NCBI RefSeq assembly: GCF_002197845.1
Contig: NZ_NIDE01000017.1
Coordinates: 1,616,349-1,680,348 of the forward strand
Direction: 5' to 3'
Length of the DNA stretch: 64,000 nt
DNA from: Fimbriiglobus ruber
GTDB taxonomy: Bacteria > Planctomycetota > Planctomycetia > Gemmatales > Gemmataceae
The notes under the pieces were generated by a model. The model was not told the DNA's origin. It searched no databases and saw only the letters and a program-made list of their open reading frames with translations. Made by a program: the position numbers and the translations under genes. Positions within the stretch are counted from its first letter, which is position 1, and the number at the start of each line of letters is the position of its first letter. Below, in pieces: positions 14,113 to 22,365 of this stretch.

Positions 14113-14351
14113 AGTATATACAACGGATCGGTTTGTCGAGACTTTCCCCGCGATCCCTGCCGCGGCGCGGTGTCGCCGACCGTTGTTACCTCGCGCTCCC
14201 AGTAATACGATCGTGAAACGACGAAACAGCCCGTTTTCGTCATCCCGGGCGGCTTCAGAGACTGGACGCCGGGCACGGGAAGCCTTGACGCAGAATCGTC
14301 CCCGCCCTCTATTGACCGAGATTCTTCCTCTTCCCGTTACGGTGCCGCCCG

Positions 14352-15557
14352 ATGTCGCACGACCCCGTTAACATCTTCGCCGCGCGGGCGGACGCCCCGG
14401 GCGTTCGTCGGTTCCTCACCGAGCGATTCCCGGCGGCCGAGGTCCGCGCGAGCGGCGACGACTGGACGACGATCACTGTCCGTTTCGACGGCGGCCGCTC
14501 GCTGTCCTTCCTGCACGACCGCGGCTACTACACCGGGCCGGGTTGGGACCGCCAGAAGGCCGGGATGATGGGCTACTTCGACCGCTTCACGCTCGGCGAC
14601 CGGCGGCCCCGACTGGCGAAGACCGTCGGCGCGCTCGTGTTCGCCCTGGCCACCGAGTTCGACCCGATGCCCACCACAAACCAGGACGACCGCCTGGCTC
14701 TGGTATTCGAGGTCGCCAAATTCTTGGACGGCGTCGTGTTCACACCGGCGGCCCTACGGGACGGGAACGGCCGCGTCATCGTCAGCGCCGCGGGGACCGC
14801 GGACCCGGACGTGACCTGGCCGGCCTCGGCCGCCGAGGATGACGCACCGACTCCCCCCACCGCGACCCGGGTCGCCCGGCGGGTCGTCGCGCTGACGACC
14901 GTGACCGCCCGGGCGGTCATCGAACGGGACGCCCGCAACGGCGCCGACGCCCCCGACCAGTCGGCCCGCAAACACCAATCACTGCTGGCCTGGCTGTCCG
15001 ATTTCCCGGCGTTGGTGGACGAGTTCGAGCCCGCGGAGCGGGGCATCGTCGAGACGCCGCCCGGGCAACTCGCCCCACAAAAAGCCGTGGACGCGATGTG
15101 GCGGATCGAGGGGCTGACCGTTCTCGCCTGGGCGCTCGGCCGGTTCGACCTGCCGCGTTACGACGAGTTGGTGAACATCGACGCGATCTGGTCGGCAGCC
15201 CGGTTCCTGCGGCCGCCCGCCGAGGCGCTGCCCGCGGTCAGCCGCCTGCGGTCGTTGAACGAACTGGAGGCTTACCGGCGGCAGGCGTTCGCCTACCACT
15301 GGCGCCTCCGCGACTACGGTCTGCGGCCCCGGGCGATGGACCTCCGCACGTTCGCGCGGACGAGCTGGTTCGGCCCGCTCGATATTTCCATGTTGGAGCT
15401 ACAGGACAACGACCTCGCGCTCCGCGGCGCCCGGATCGACCGCGCTCCGGCCGACGTACTCGGGTCGTGTACCAGTCTTGCCCGCGAGCGGCACCAGGCC
15501 ATCAACTGGCTTTGCCAGGGGCCGGAGACGTACTCGCGGGCGGACGTGTCGACGTGA
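14352..15557 (+). CDS. DUF4272 domain protein
   Basis: 401 residues. The C-terminal half (about 185-395) matches the DUF4272 pattern: LAWLSDFPALVDEFEPAER, a helix with WRIEGLTVLAWALGRFDLP, then YGLRPRAMDLRTFARTSWFG and a terminal ERHQAINWLCQG. The N-terminal 150 residues are unassigned; they begin MSHDPVNIFAARADAPGVRR. No signal peptide or membrane segment. DUF4272 has no known activity and is often found as a single cytoplasmic gene. It is followed after 155 bp by nadA on the same strand; no shared function is evident. Confidence 0.8.
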   Translation: MSHDPVNIFAARADAPGVRRFLTERFPAAEVRASGDDWTTITVRFDGGRSLSFLHDRGYYTGPGWDRQKAGMMGYFDRFTLGDRRPRLAKTVGALVFALATEFDPMPTTNQDDRLALVFEVAKFLDGVVFTPAALRDGNGRVIVSAAGTADPDVTWPASAAEDDAPTPPTATRVARRVVALTTVTARAVIERDARNGADAPDQSARKHQSLLAWLSDFPALVDEFEPAERGIVETPPGQLAPQKAVDAMWRIEGLTVLAWALGRFDLPRYDELVNIDAIWSAARFLRPPAEALPAVSRLRSLNELEAYRRQAFAYHWRLRDYGLRPRAMDLRTFARTSWFGPLDISMLELQDNDLALRGARIDRAPADVLGSCTSLARERHQAINWLCQGPETYSRADVST

Positions 15558-15712
15558 GCAAAGCTCTGCCGATTCTTCTTAGCACACCCCGTGGAAAGCG
15601 GTTCGGAGTCGGCCCGCCGCGTTTTCGATGGGAACCGCGGCGCGTATCATACTTGTGAAGAAATCGTGTGTGGGTTGACCCTACGCCACGCTAAAAACAA
15701 GGGAGATGTGCC

Positions 15713-16690
15713 ATGCCGGCCGTCGTCGAAGACATTTCCGCCGAGATCCGCGACCTCAAGAAGAAGGTCGGCGCGACCATCCTCGCGCACTACTACCAGG
15801 AAGGCGAGATCCAGGAACTCGCCGACATTACCGGGGACAGCCTTAAACTCGCCCGCGAGGCGACCAAGGTGGAGTCGCCGGTCATCGTGTTCTGCGGCGT
15901 CTTGTTCATGGCCGAGACGGCCAAGATGCTGAACCCGAAGAAGAAGGTGCTACTCCCGGACCCCAAGGCCGGGTGCAGCCTCGTGGACAGCTGCCCGCCG
16001 GATAAGCTCGCCCGTTACCAGGAGATGCTCCGCGAGAACGGGCGGAAGTTCCAGACCGTCACGTACATCAACAGCTCGGCCAAGGTCAAGGCTTTGTCGG
16101 ACTGGGTCGTCACGTCCGGGAACGCGGAAGACGTGGTGCGGAACATGGTGCCGGCCGAGTACGAGATCCTGTTCGTGCCCGACCAGCACCTCGGCCGGTA
16201 CCTCCAGGAAGTGACCGGCCGGCCGATGATCCTCTGGAACGGCTCGTGCATGGTCCACGAGATTTTCAGCGTGCAAGACCTGCTGAAGATGAAGAAGCAG
16301 CACCCCGGCGCGAAGACCCTCGCCCACCCTGAGTGCCCCGCGAACGTCCTTGGGCACGCGGACTACGTCGGCGGGACCGAGGCGATGATCAAGTACGTCG
16401 AGGGTTACGCGGAGCCGACGACGTTCATCGTTGCGACCGAGCCGAACATGCTGTGGCAACTGGAACGGCGGACCCCGCGGCACACGTTCCTGCCGGTCCC
16501 GGGGATCACCTGCGCGTGCAACAAGTGCCCGCACATGGCCCTGAACACGCTGGAAAAGATCCGCGACTGCCTGCTCAACGGCAGCCCCGAGATCACCTGG
16601 CAGCCGGAGTTCGACAAGGCGAAGGACGTCCTCGCCCGCAGCCTGCTGAACCCGCCCGCCACGGCCAAGGTGCAGCCCGCCGGGGATTGA
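15713..16690 (+). CDS. nadA: Quinolinate synthase
   Basis: 325 residues. NadA condenses iminoaspartate with dihydroxyacetone phosphate to quinolinate in de novo NAD synthesis, using a [4Fe-4S] cluster. Visible features: [20 protein letters not shown] at the N-terminus, three sets of Cys positions placed as in the family ([12 protein letters not shown] about residue 90, HPECPAN about 210, CACNKCPHM about 268), and the substrate motif [20 protein letters not shown]. Length is normal. No nadB or nadC is next to it, so NAD genes are scattered. A ggag motif lies about nine bases upstream of ATG 15713. Confidence 0.97.
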   Translation: MPAVVEDISAEIRDLKKKVGATILAHYYQEGEIQELADITGDSLKLAREATKVESPVIVFCGVLFMAETAKMLNPKKKVLLPDPKAGCSLVDSCPPDKLARYQEMLRENGRKFQTVTYINSSAKVKALSDWVVTSGNAEDVVRNMVPAEYEILFVPDQHLGRYLQEVTGRPMILWNGSCMVHEIFSVQDLLKMKKQHPGAKTLAHPECPANVLGHADYVGGTEAMIKYVEGYAEPTTFIVATEPNMLWQLERRTPRHTFLPVPGITCACNKCPHMALNTLEKIRDCLLNGSPEITWQPEFDKAKDVLARSLLNPPATAKVQPAGD

Positions 16691-16720
16691 TGCGGCCTTC
16701 GACGAAACGGCCACCGGGAG

Positions 16721-16772
16721 CGAACTTGAGGTCGGCAGGCGAACCCCGGGGTCGCCTGCCGACCTCAAGTTC
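16721..16772 (+). terminator. Long hairpin after nadA
   Basis: A 21-bp perfect stem (cgaacttgaggtcggcaggc and on) with an accccggggt-like loop begins 31 bp after the nadA stop. No run of T follows on either strand, so it may be a mobile palindrome acting as transcript end rather than a classic intrinsic terminator. Confidence 0.55.
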
Positions 16773-16962
16773 GCGTGCGTACCCCGGGCCGCAACCCGCG
16801 ACGTGACCGCTGCCGCTACGCGAAAGCCCTTCGAGAATGACATTGACCGGTGCCGGCCGATCTCAGAAACTATATCAAATGATGGTGCTGTTCATTCGGA
16901 TCGCAATCTGATCCCGGGCCGCGTGCGCGGTTCTGTCAGCGCTGTCATGAAGAGGCTCGCCC

Positions 16963-17985
16963 ATGCCGATTCGTGTGTCCTGTCCGACCTGCGCCGCCAC
17001 CCTCAGCACCGCGGACTCGGCGGCCGGTAAAACGGTGACGTGCCCGAAATGTCGGGCCCCGATGATCCTGCCCGAGGCGGTCGCCCGACCCGTCTTGAAG
17101 CCGGTGGTCCGCGCGACCCCGGAGCCGGTCGAAACCTATCGTACCCGAGACGACGAGGACGAGGAACGGCCGCAAAAACGGCGCGCGGACGAGGACGAGG
17201 TCGAGGAGGAAGAAGTCGAAAAGAAGCCGCGCCGGCGGCGGAAGAAGAAGCCGTCGCTGTTCGTGAAGATCGCGGGCGGGGCCTTCGCTTTCTTTATCGT
17301 CGTGATCGTGCCAGCGGTGAAGGTGGTCCAGATCTTCGTGTACACCAACCGGATCGCGGAGCGGGACGCGGAGCGCGAGGGGCGGGAGGCGAAGGCCGCC
17401 GCCGCGAAATACGCGGCCGCGAACCCCGTGCTTTCGGCGGCGTCTCCGGGCGACCTGGCCGCCCCGCTGGAGCAGACGACCGGGGTGTACGGCGACGTCC
17501 CTGGCGAGCAGCCGATCGACCCGGTCGGGGCGCCGCTACGAGCGCCCCTCCGCCCCCGTGCCAGCCACGGGGTCTACCAGTTGTCCAACCCGAGGCTCAC
17601 CCAGACGGCTGCCGGAAGGATTCCGACGCTCCAGGTGGACGTGACCCGGCTCCGGCCCGACACCGGCGAACGGTCCTTTCCCAGCGTGTACATCCGCGAA
17701 CCCGGCGGCCAGCCGATGTGGGTCCGGGGCATGCTCACGCCCGGGGGACTCATCCCGGACAACGTCAACCAGACCACCCTGGAAATTCAAATTACTGTGA
17801 CCGGCCCGAACAAGTCGCTGGCGAATCTCGAGATTTACCTCGCGGCACTGGACCACAAGCTGCCGAGCCATCCCATCTACAAAGTCTCCAATTCCGTCAT
17901 GCTCGGTGCGGCGTCGGACACCTTTCGGGCCCGTAATTGGACGATCAAAGAACTCGACGAGTACCGGACGGGGCCGAAAAAGTAG
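16963..17985 (+). CDS. Zinc-ribbon membrane protein of unknown function
   Basis: 340 residues. The N-terminus has two CxxC pairs (VSCPTCAATLSTADSAAGKT, then VTCPKCRAPM), a zinc-ribbon typical of planctomycete surface or regulatory proteins. A highly charged Glu/Asp/Lys/Arg segment (about 55-95, EEEVEKKPRRRRKKKPS) precedes one membrane segment (about 100-125, FVKIAGGAFAFFIVVIVPAV). The C-terminal 170 residues, predicted outside or in the periplasm-like space, look beta-rich and are not assigned. Start ATG 16963 has an agagg motif upstream. It stands alone between nadA and another unknown gene. Confidence 0.75.
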   Translation: MPIRVSCPTCAATLSTADSAAGKTVTCPKCRAPMILPEAVARPVLKPVVRATPEPVETYRTRDDEDEERPQKRRADEDEVEEEEVEKKPRRRRKKKPSLFVKIAGGAFAFFIVVIVPAVKVVQIFVYTNRIAERDAEREGREAKAAAAKYAAANPVLSAASPGDLAAPLEQTTGVYGDVPGEQPIDPVGAPLRAPLRPRASHGVYQLSNPRLTQTAAGRIPTLQVDVTRLRPDTGERSFPSVYIREPGGQPMWVRGMLTPGGLIPDNVNQTTLEIQITVTGPNKSLANLEIYLAALDHKLPSHPIYKVSNSVMLGAASDTFRARNWTIKELDEYRTGPKK

Positions 17986-18170
17986 GGCGATCAGTGGGTG
18001 AACGCGCGGGCGATCGTCGCGGACGACATCGTCTCCGACGATCGGAGCGCCTGACGGAACATTGAAGCAGACCACGCCACGCGCCGGCTCCGTGCAGAGG
18101 AAGTGACATCCGCGGCGGAGCCGACCAAGTCGGGCCAGTCGGCAGCGCACAGTAATACGGAGGAGTCGAA

Positions 18171-18878
18171 ATGGGTCTTTACGACAGCAATTGCATGCTT
18201 ACGGGAGTAAGCCTTCGGGGAAGCGACGCGGCGTTGGTTTTACTTCAACATACCGACACGGTTTATCGCCCCATCGCACTGGCACTCAAGGGGAATTCTA
18301 ATCGGTCGGGGTCGATCGACGGGGTCGAGAATAACGCGAACACCGAGTTGGTTCTGAAGTACTTCCTCGGCAAACTCGCGAGCGGTGCGTACGACATTCA
18401 TGAACCGTACTATCGGCTGCCGAACGGGCGGTCGATCACAACCATCGAACACGTCCTGACGCCGTTCGAGCGTAATATGAATGACGGGCACGAAAACACG
18501 TTGGACGGCCGCCCGGTCGTCTTTGCCCTAATCTGCCGAGCAGTGTGGGATGCATGCGCTAGCTCCACTGCCGCAAAACCCGCGCCGGCCACGAGTTTCT
18601 ACAGCGAGTTATTCGGGGACTCGTCCGTCCCGGCCGAAATGTACTGCGGGAGTTTGACGAAGGTTCTTCGGCACCTTCGAGAACTGTCAGTTGTCAGCAA
18701 GATGCTGTCCAGGCGCAAGTGTCCGTGGAAGCCCACGGCGTCGGACGGCGCGCAGCATTCTGGTGAAGAAATGCGTCACTATCTTCAGGAAGCACGACGC
18801 GCGTTCAAGGGCTCGGCTGTGGTACTCAAGGGCCTCCGAGCCTACGAGCTTGAAGTAGAGGACTGCTTCACCGACTGA
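18171..18878 (+). CDS. Unknown 235-residue protein
   Basis: Begins MGLYDSNCMLTGVSLRGSDA with a strong ggaggag ribosome-binding site seven bases before ATG 18171. No signal peptide, membrane segment or family motif recognised. The N-terminal 30 residues resemble the start of a group of small unknown bacterial proteins that open with MG(L/M)YDS, which I cannot name. Codon usage is slightly less G+C-biased than in neighbouring housekeeping genes. Isolated on the plus strand ahead of the repeat array before rtcB. Confidence 0.65.
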   Translation: MGLYDSNCMLTGVSLRGSDAALVLLQHTDTVYRPIALALKGNSNRSGSIDGVENNANTELVLKYFLGKLASGAYDIHEPYYRLPNGRSITTIEHVLTPFERNMNDGHENTLDGRPVVFALICRAVWDACASSTAAKPAPATSFYSELFGDSSVPAEMYCGSLTKVLRHLRELSVVSKMLSRRKCPWKPTASDGAQHSGEEMRHYLQEARRAFKGSAVVLKGLRAYELEVEDCFTD

Positions 18879-18998
18879 ACCGGTGAGTATCGTGCCCAAT
18901 CGGATCTCGTTTCATAATCGCCCGGTTTGCCAGCGAGAGACGGTTATCCTGTTCGTGTGTGGCGGACTCCTCGAAGTGTCCGTCGCCTGCCCCCACTG

Positions 18999-19241
18999 AA
19001 ATTGGGTTCGTTTGGTAAAAACCAGTGCCGGGATACCGCGGACGATTAGCTGCCGACTACCGCCCAATGGCACGATGTCGGCTCGTTTCGTATAAACCGA
19101 TGCCACGGTCCCGCGGGAGCCGCGATCGGAGAATGAGTTCCCACCGAAATTGGGTTCGTTTGGTAAAAACGGTGCCGAGCCGCTGCGGATGGTTGGCCCA
19201 AGGCAATGCAAGTCGACGCAAATTGGGTTCGTTTGGTAAAA
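18999..19241. repeat. Four-copy array of a 22-bp planctomycete repeat, 73-75 bp period
   Basis: The unit aaattgggttcgtttggtaa (plus aa) occurs exactly at 18999-19020, 19147-19168 and 19220-19241. A degenerate copy (tcggctcgtttcgtataaac) lies at about 19078-19100. Spacing measured at the common tcg is 75, 73 and 73 bp. The extended unit adds aaccagtgccgggat. The complement reads FYQTNPI or TKRTQF in two frames, a peptide often mis-annotated in planctomycete genomes. Spacers are unrelated in sequence but nearly equal in length. Confidence 0.85.
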
Positions 19242-19343
19242 GCCGGTGCCGGGATTCCAGCCGTCCGAAAAGAACACAGCCCGCGAACCTGGGGCCGCCG
19301 CGGGGTGTCGTTCCCCACCACACCCCGCGGGAACACGGCCCCC

Positions 19344-20879
19344 ATGACGACCGACGCGCGACTCACCCGGCTCGACGACACCCGCTTGCGGGTGAACAAC
19401 CCGTACGGGGTCGAGGCCACCATGTTCGCGTCGGCGGACGTGCCGGTCGAGTCGGCGGCGGTCACGGAACTCGTCGACCTGCTCGCCCTCCAGGACACCG
19501 TTCGACAAGTCGCCGCCGCCGAGCCGGACAGCTTCGACCTGGATCCGGATATCGTCCGGGTCGCAGTCACGCCGGATTTCCACAAGGCAAAGGGCATCCC
19601 CGTCGGGACGGTGATGGCCACCCGCGGGTTCGTCGTCCCCCAGGCGATCGGGAGCGACATCAACTGCGGCATGCGGCTGCACACCACCACGCTCACCGCC
19701 GACGCCGTCGCCGCCAACGTGGACGCCCTCGACACCGCCTTCCGGCACCTCTTCTTCGAGGGCGGTCGCGACATCCCGATGACCCGCAACCAGCGGTACG
19801 CCCTCCTGACCGGCGGCCTCGACGGGCTCCTGAACGCCACGCCCGCCGACCTCACCACCGGCCTCTGGGGACTCGTCCGCGAACTGGACGTCGGCCGCAG
19901 CCTCGATCGCGTCGAGCGCCGCGGCAGCCTGCCCGCGAGCAAAGTGTTCGGGCTGTCGGATTTCATGGGCCCGGCCGACCGACCGAGCCGGGACGGCCAG
20001 ATCGGCAGCATCGGCGGCGGCAATCACTTCGTCGAGATTCAGAAGGTCGAGAAGGTCTTGGATCGCACCGTGGCCCATGCGTGGGGGCTGAAGCCCGGGG
20101 TCGTCACGGTCATGGTTCACACCGGGTCGGTCGGCATTGGCCACCTGTGCGGCGGGCACTACCGGGACGTGGTCCGGAAGATTTACCCCGGCGCGCTCAA
20201 GCACCCGGCGAACGGCGTCTTCGTCCTGCCGGACGGCGACCGCCACCGGGCCCACGCCAACCTGTTCTGGGACGCCCTGCACAACGCGGCCAACTTCGCG
20301 TTCGCCAACCGCATGTTCCTGGCGGTTATGGCGCTGGCCGGGTTCCGCCGGGTGCTGGGCGACGACGTCGGGTTCGACCTAGTGTACGACGCCCCGCACA
20401 ACTTCATCTGGAAGGACGAAGTCGACGGCGAGGCGGTGGCGGTCCACCGCAAGGGGGCGACGCCGGCCCGCGGGTTCGAGGCGATGGCCGGGACGCCGTT
20501 CGCGTACACCGGCGAGCCGGTGCTGGTGCCGGGGTCGATGGGGGCGAGCAGTTTCGTGATGGTCGGCCAGGGGAACGCGGAGTCGATGGCGAGCGCCAGC
20601 CACGGGGCCGGCCGCATCCTCTCCCGCGGGGATGCCATGCGCGGGCACGACGCCGAGTTCGAGCAATTCCTCCGCGACTTCCGGGTCGTCACGCCGGTCG
20701 ACCTGCGGCGGCCCGACGTCCGCCGGCGGCCGGACATCCTGGCCAAGAAGCTGGAAGAGCTGAAGCAAGAAGCGCCGTTCGCGTACAAGGGCGTCGGCCC
20801 GGTCGTGGCCACCCTGGCGGCGGCTGGGATCGCCCGGCCGGTCGCGGAACTGACGCCGCTGATGACCGTGAAGGGATAG
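19344..20879 (+). CDS. rtcB: RtcB-type RNA ligase
   Basis: 511 residues from ATG 19344. RtcB joins RNA 2',3'-cyclic phosphate or 3'-phosphate ends to 5'-OH ends using GTP and Mn2+, in tRNA splicing and RNA repair. Metal and nucleotide residues are present: Cys in SDINCGMRLHTT, His in GGGNHFVEIQKV, His in HTGSVGIGHLCGGHY, and the guanylylated His in SASHGAGRILSRGDAMRG. A possible upstream extension to 19206 would run through the last repeat copy and is rejected. It is longer than E. coli RtcB (about 408 residues) and closer to the long bacterial/archaeal form. No archease or RtcA gene adjoins it. Confidence 0.95.
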   Translation: MTTDARLTRLDDTRLRVNNPYGVEATMFASADVPVESAAVTELVDLLALQDTVRQVAAAEPDSFDLDPDIVRVAVTPDFHKAKGIPVGTVMATRGFVVPQAIGSDINCGMRLHTTTLTADAVAANVDALDTAFRHLFFEGGRDIPMTRNQRYALLTGGLDGLLNATPADLTTGLWGLVRELDVGRSLDRVERRGSLPASKVFGLSDFMGPADRPSRDGQIGSIGGGNHFVEIQKVEKVLDRTVAHAWGLKPGVVTVMVHTGSVGIGHLCGGHYRDVVRKIYPGALKHPANGVFVLPDGDRHRAHANLFWDALHNAANFAFANRMFLAVMALAGFRRVLGDDVGFDLVYDAPHNFIWKDEVDGEAVAVHRKGATPARGFEAMAGTPFAYTGEPVLVPGSMGASSFVMVGQGNAESMASASHGAGRILSRGDAMRGHDAEFEQFLRDFRVVTPVDLRRPDVRRRPDILAKKLEELKQEAPFAYKGVGPVVATLAAAGIARPVAELTPLMTVKG

Positions 20880-20962
20880 GGGGCAGCCATCAGGTCTTTA
20901 CATCTTCAAGTCTTTAAAGCTCCCCTTAAATAGTCCCATTCGTAGTCGGAGTCTGCCCCCAG

Positions 20963-21110
20963 TGTCCCCGAGCTCCCGCTCGGGTCTACGTTCGGCCGCC
21001 CCGGAGGGGCGGAATACCGCATCGATTTACGGCACAACGACCGGGTCGGAGAATTGTTTTCCGCCCCTCCGGGGCGGCCGAACGTAGACCCGAGCGGGAG
21101 CTCGGGGACA
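20963..21110. repeat. Inverted repeat with 51-bp identical arms
   Basis: Arms 20963-21013 (tgtccccgagctcccgctcg...) and 21060-21110 are exact inverted copies with a 46-bp spacer. Each arm holds two smaller palindromes (gagctcccgctc and gccccggaggggc), so the element can fold as one long hairpin or as several. It sits between the convergent rtcB and secreted-protein genes. No coding potential. Confidence 0.9.
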
Positions 21111-21167
21111 CCGGGCGGGCGACTGCATTGACACCCGGACAATGCGTAGTCGGAATGCCAACAAAAA

Positions 21168-21204
21168 CGCCGCCGCCCGCGCGAAACTCGCGCGGGCGGC
21201 GGCG
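21168..21204 (-). terminator. Rho-independent terminator of the secreted-protein gene
   Basis: A 16-bp perfect stem (cgccgccgcccgcgcg) with a five-base loop lies 65 bp beyond the stop codon at 21270 on the minus strand. It is followed in that direction by TTTTTG, the classic layout. Confidence 0.85.
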
Positions 21205-21269
21205 GGTAGGGTTCGGCGTCACGGGTCATGCACCCCTACTTGACCCGATCAACCGTCTCCTGTCCTGGG

Positions 21270-22139
21270 TTACTTTTCGGCCTTCTTCGGCTCTTCCTTC
21301 TTCGGTTCTTCCTTCTTCGGCTCTTCCTTCTTCTCTTCGACCGTCTGATCCACGGCGACCTTGACGGTCACCTGGAACCCGAGGTCCTTCTTGGACGCGC
21401 CCTTGAACGGCTCCTTCGCGCTGATCCAGAGCGGGTCGAGGGCGGGGTCCGGGGCGAACTCGGCGGACGGCGACTTGCAGGGGAAGAGGACGCGGGGCAT
21501 GAACGACGCGACCCGGAACGATTGCGTCAGACAGTACGTCCCGGCGGCCGGGATGGCCAGGTTGACCGGCCCTTCCTTGTCGTTGACCGAAATGCTCTGC
21601 CCGCCGCCGACGGCGTGGGACGGCATGGCCATGGACACGCCGGGGGTGCCGGCGGGCCCGGAGATCGACGCGCCGGCGACCTCGTCGGCCGTTCCCATGT
21701 TCTGGTGGCTCCGGAGGAACCCGATCACCCGGCCCTCCAGGGTCAGTTTGGCCGTCTTGACGGTCGGCTTGTCGAACGAGATGTCGAAGCTCTGGACGAG
21801 TTCGCCGATCAGGCTGGCGGTCGCCGGGCCGGCCGGGGACCCGTGGGCCACGGCCACCCCGGTCAGCGTCACGACCAGGGTGTCCGGGGACGGCTGCTGG
21901 ACGTCGATGTTGCCGCCGCCGGTGTGGTTACACCCGTTCCGGCACGGGGTCACCTTCGCGTCCCGCTTGTTGAGGGAGATCGACACGTCCGGGGCGGCGG
22001 CGGCCGTGGTCACGGTGATCGTGACCGGCTGGCCCGGGGCCACCTCCTTCTTCTCCTGGCCCATCCCGGTCGAGGCGAGAAGGGCCGGGACCGCGACAAG
22101 TCCGGCTCCCAACAACAAGCGGCGAGTCATACGCACCAT
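21270..22139 (-). CDS. Secreted protein with Lys/Glu/Pro-repeat tail, unknown function
   Basis: 289 residues. A signal peptide with an Arg pair (MVRMTRRLLLGAGLVAVPAL, then LASTGMG) is followed by a beta-rich domain (about 30-250) containing CRNGCNH and an isolated later Cys pair. The tail is a KKEEP repeat: VEEKKEEPKKEEPKKEEP. ATG 22139 or the ATG three codons later could be the start. The charged repeat could bind a surface or polymer. Same strand as the porin gene upstream (22366-24018), 226 bp apart, so co-transcription is possible but not shown. Confidence 0.75.
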   Translation of the reverse strand: MVRMTRRLLLGAGLVAVPALLASTGMGQEKKEVAPGQPVTITVTTAAAAPDVSISLNKRDAKVTPCRNGCNHTGGGNIDVQQPSPDTLVVTLTGVAVAHGSPAGPATASLIGELVQSFDISFDKPTVKTAKLTLEGRVIGFLRSHQNMGTADEVAGASISGPAGTPGVSMAMPSHAVGGGQSISVNDKEGPVNLAIPAAGTYCLTQSFRVASFMPRVLFPCKSPSAEFAPDPALDPLWISAKEPFKGASKKDLGFQVTVKVAVDQTVEEKKEEPKKEEPKKEEPKKAEK

Positions 22140-22365
22140 AATCCCATAACCTCCGTGTGTCAGTCCGGCCCGCGGGGGGCGGGGCGGACCAGGAATCCTT
22201 CCGATCTAGGGAGATATCACCCGCGGCACGTGCCGCGGGCGTGGTCGGCCGATCGTAAACTGTCGTCGCGGGCGCCACCCGGTTCGCCCCCGGGGACCTT
22301 TTCTCCCCCGCCGCGGGCGGTGGGGGAGGACGACCCCGCGCGGTCGTCGTTCAACACCTGCCGGT

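Larger units (their letters stand above)
12945..14116 (+). mobile_element. IS630-type insertion sequence, ends tentative
   Basis: The two transposase frames are bracketed by inverted AGTGACACA motifs (12962-12970 and, inverted, 14091-14099). If the element is flanked by duplicated TA, as in IS630 elements, the best-fitting ends are after the TA at 12943-12944 and before the TA at 14117-14118. That gives about 1.17 kb with 26-bp imperfect terminal repeats. The outer 17 bases match poorly, so these ends are a proposal. It lies between the PRC-barrel gene and the DUF4272 gene and interrupts no recognisable gene. Confidence 0.7.

Noticed and set aside
18999..19241. Possible CRISPR array.
   Set aside because: Units are 22 bp but the spacers are about 51-53 bp, one unit is degenerate, no cas genes are near, and the unit is a known kind of planctomycete dispersed repeat.
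19206..19343. N-terminal extension of RtcB.
   Set aside because: The extension is translated from the last repeat unit and has no ribosome-binding site; homology begins at the ATG at 19344.
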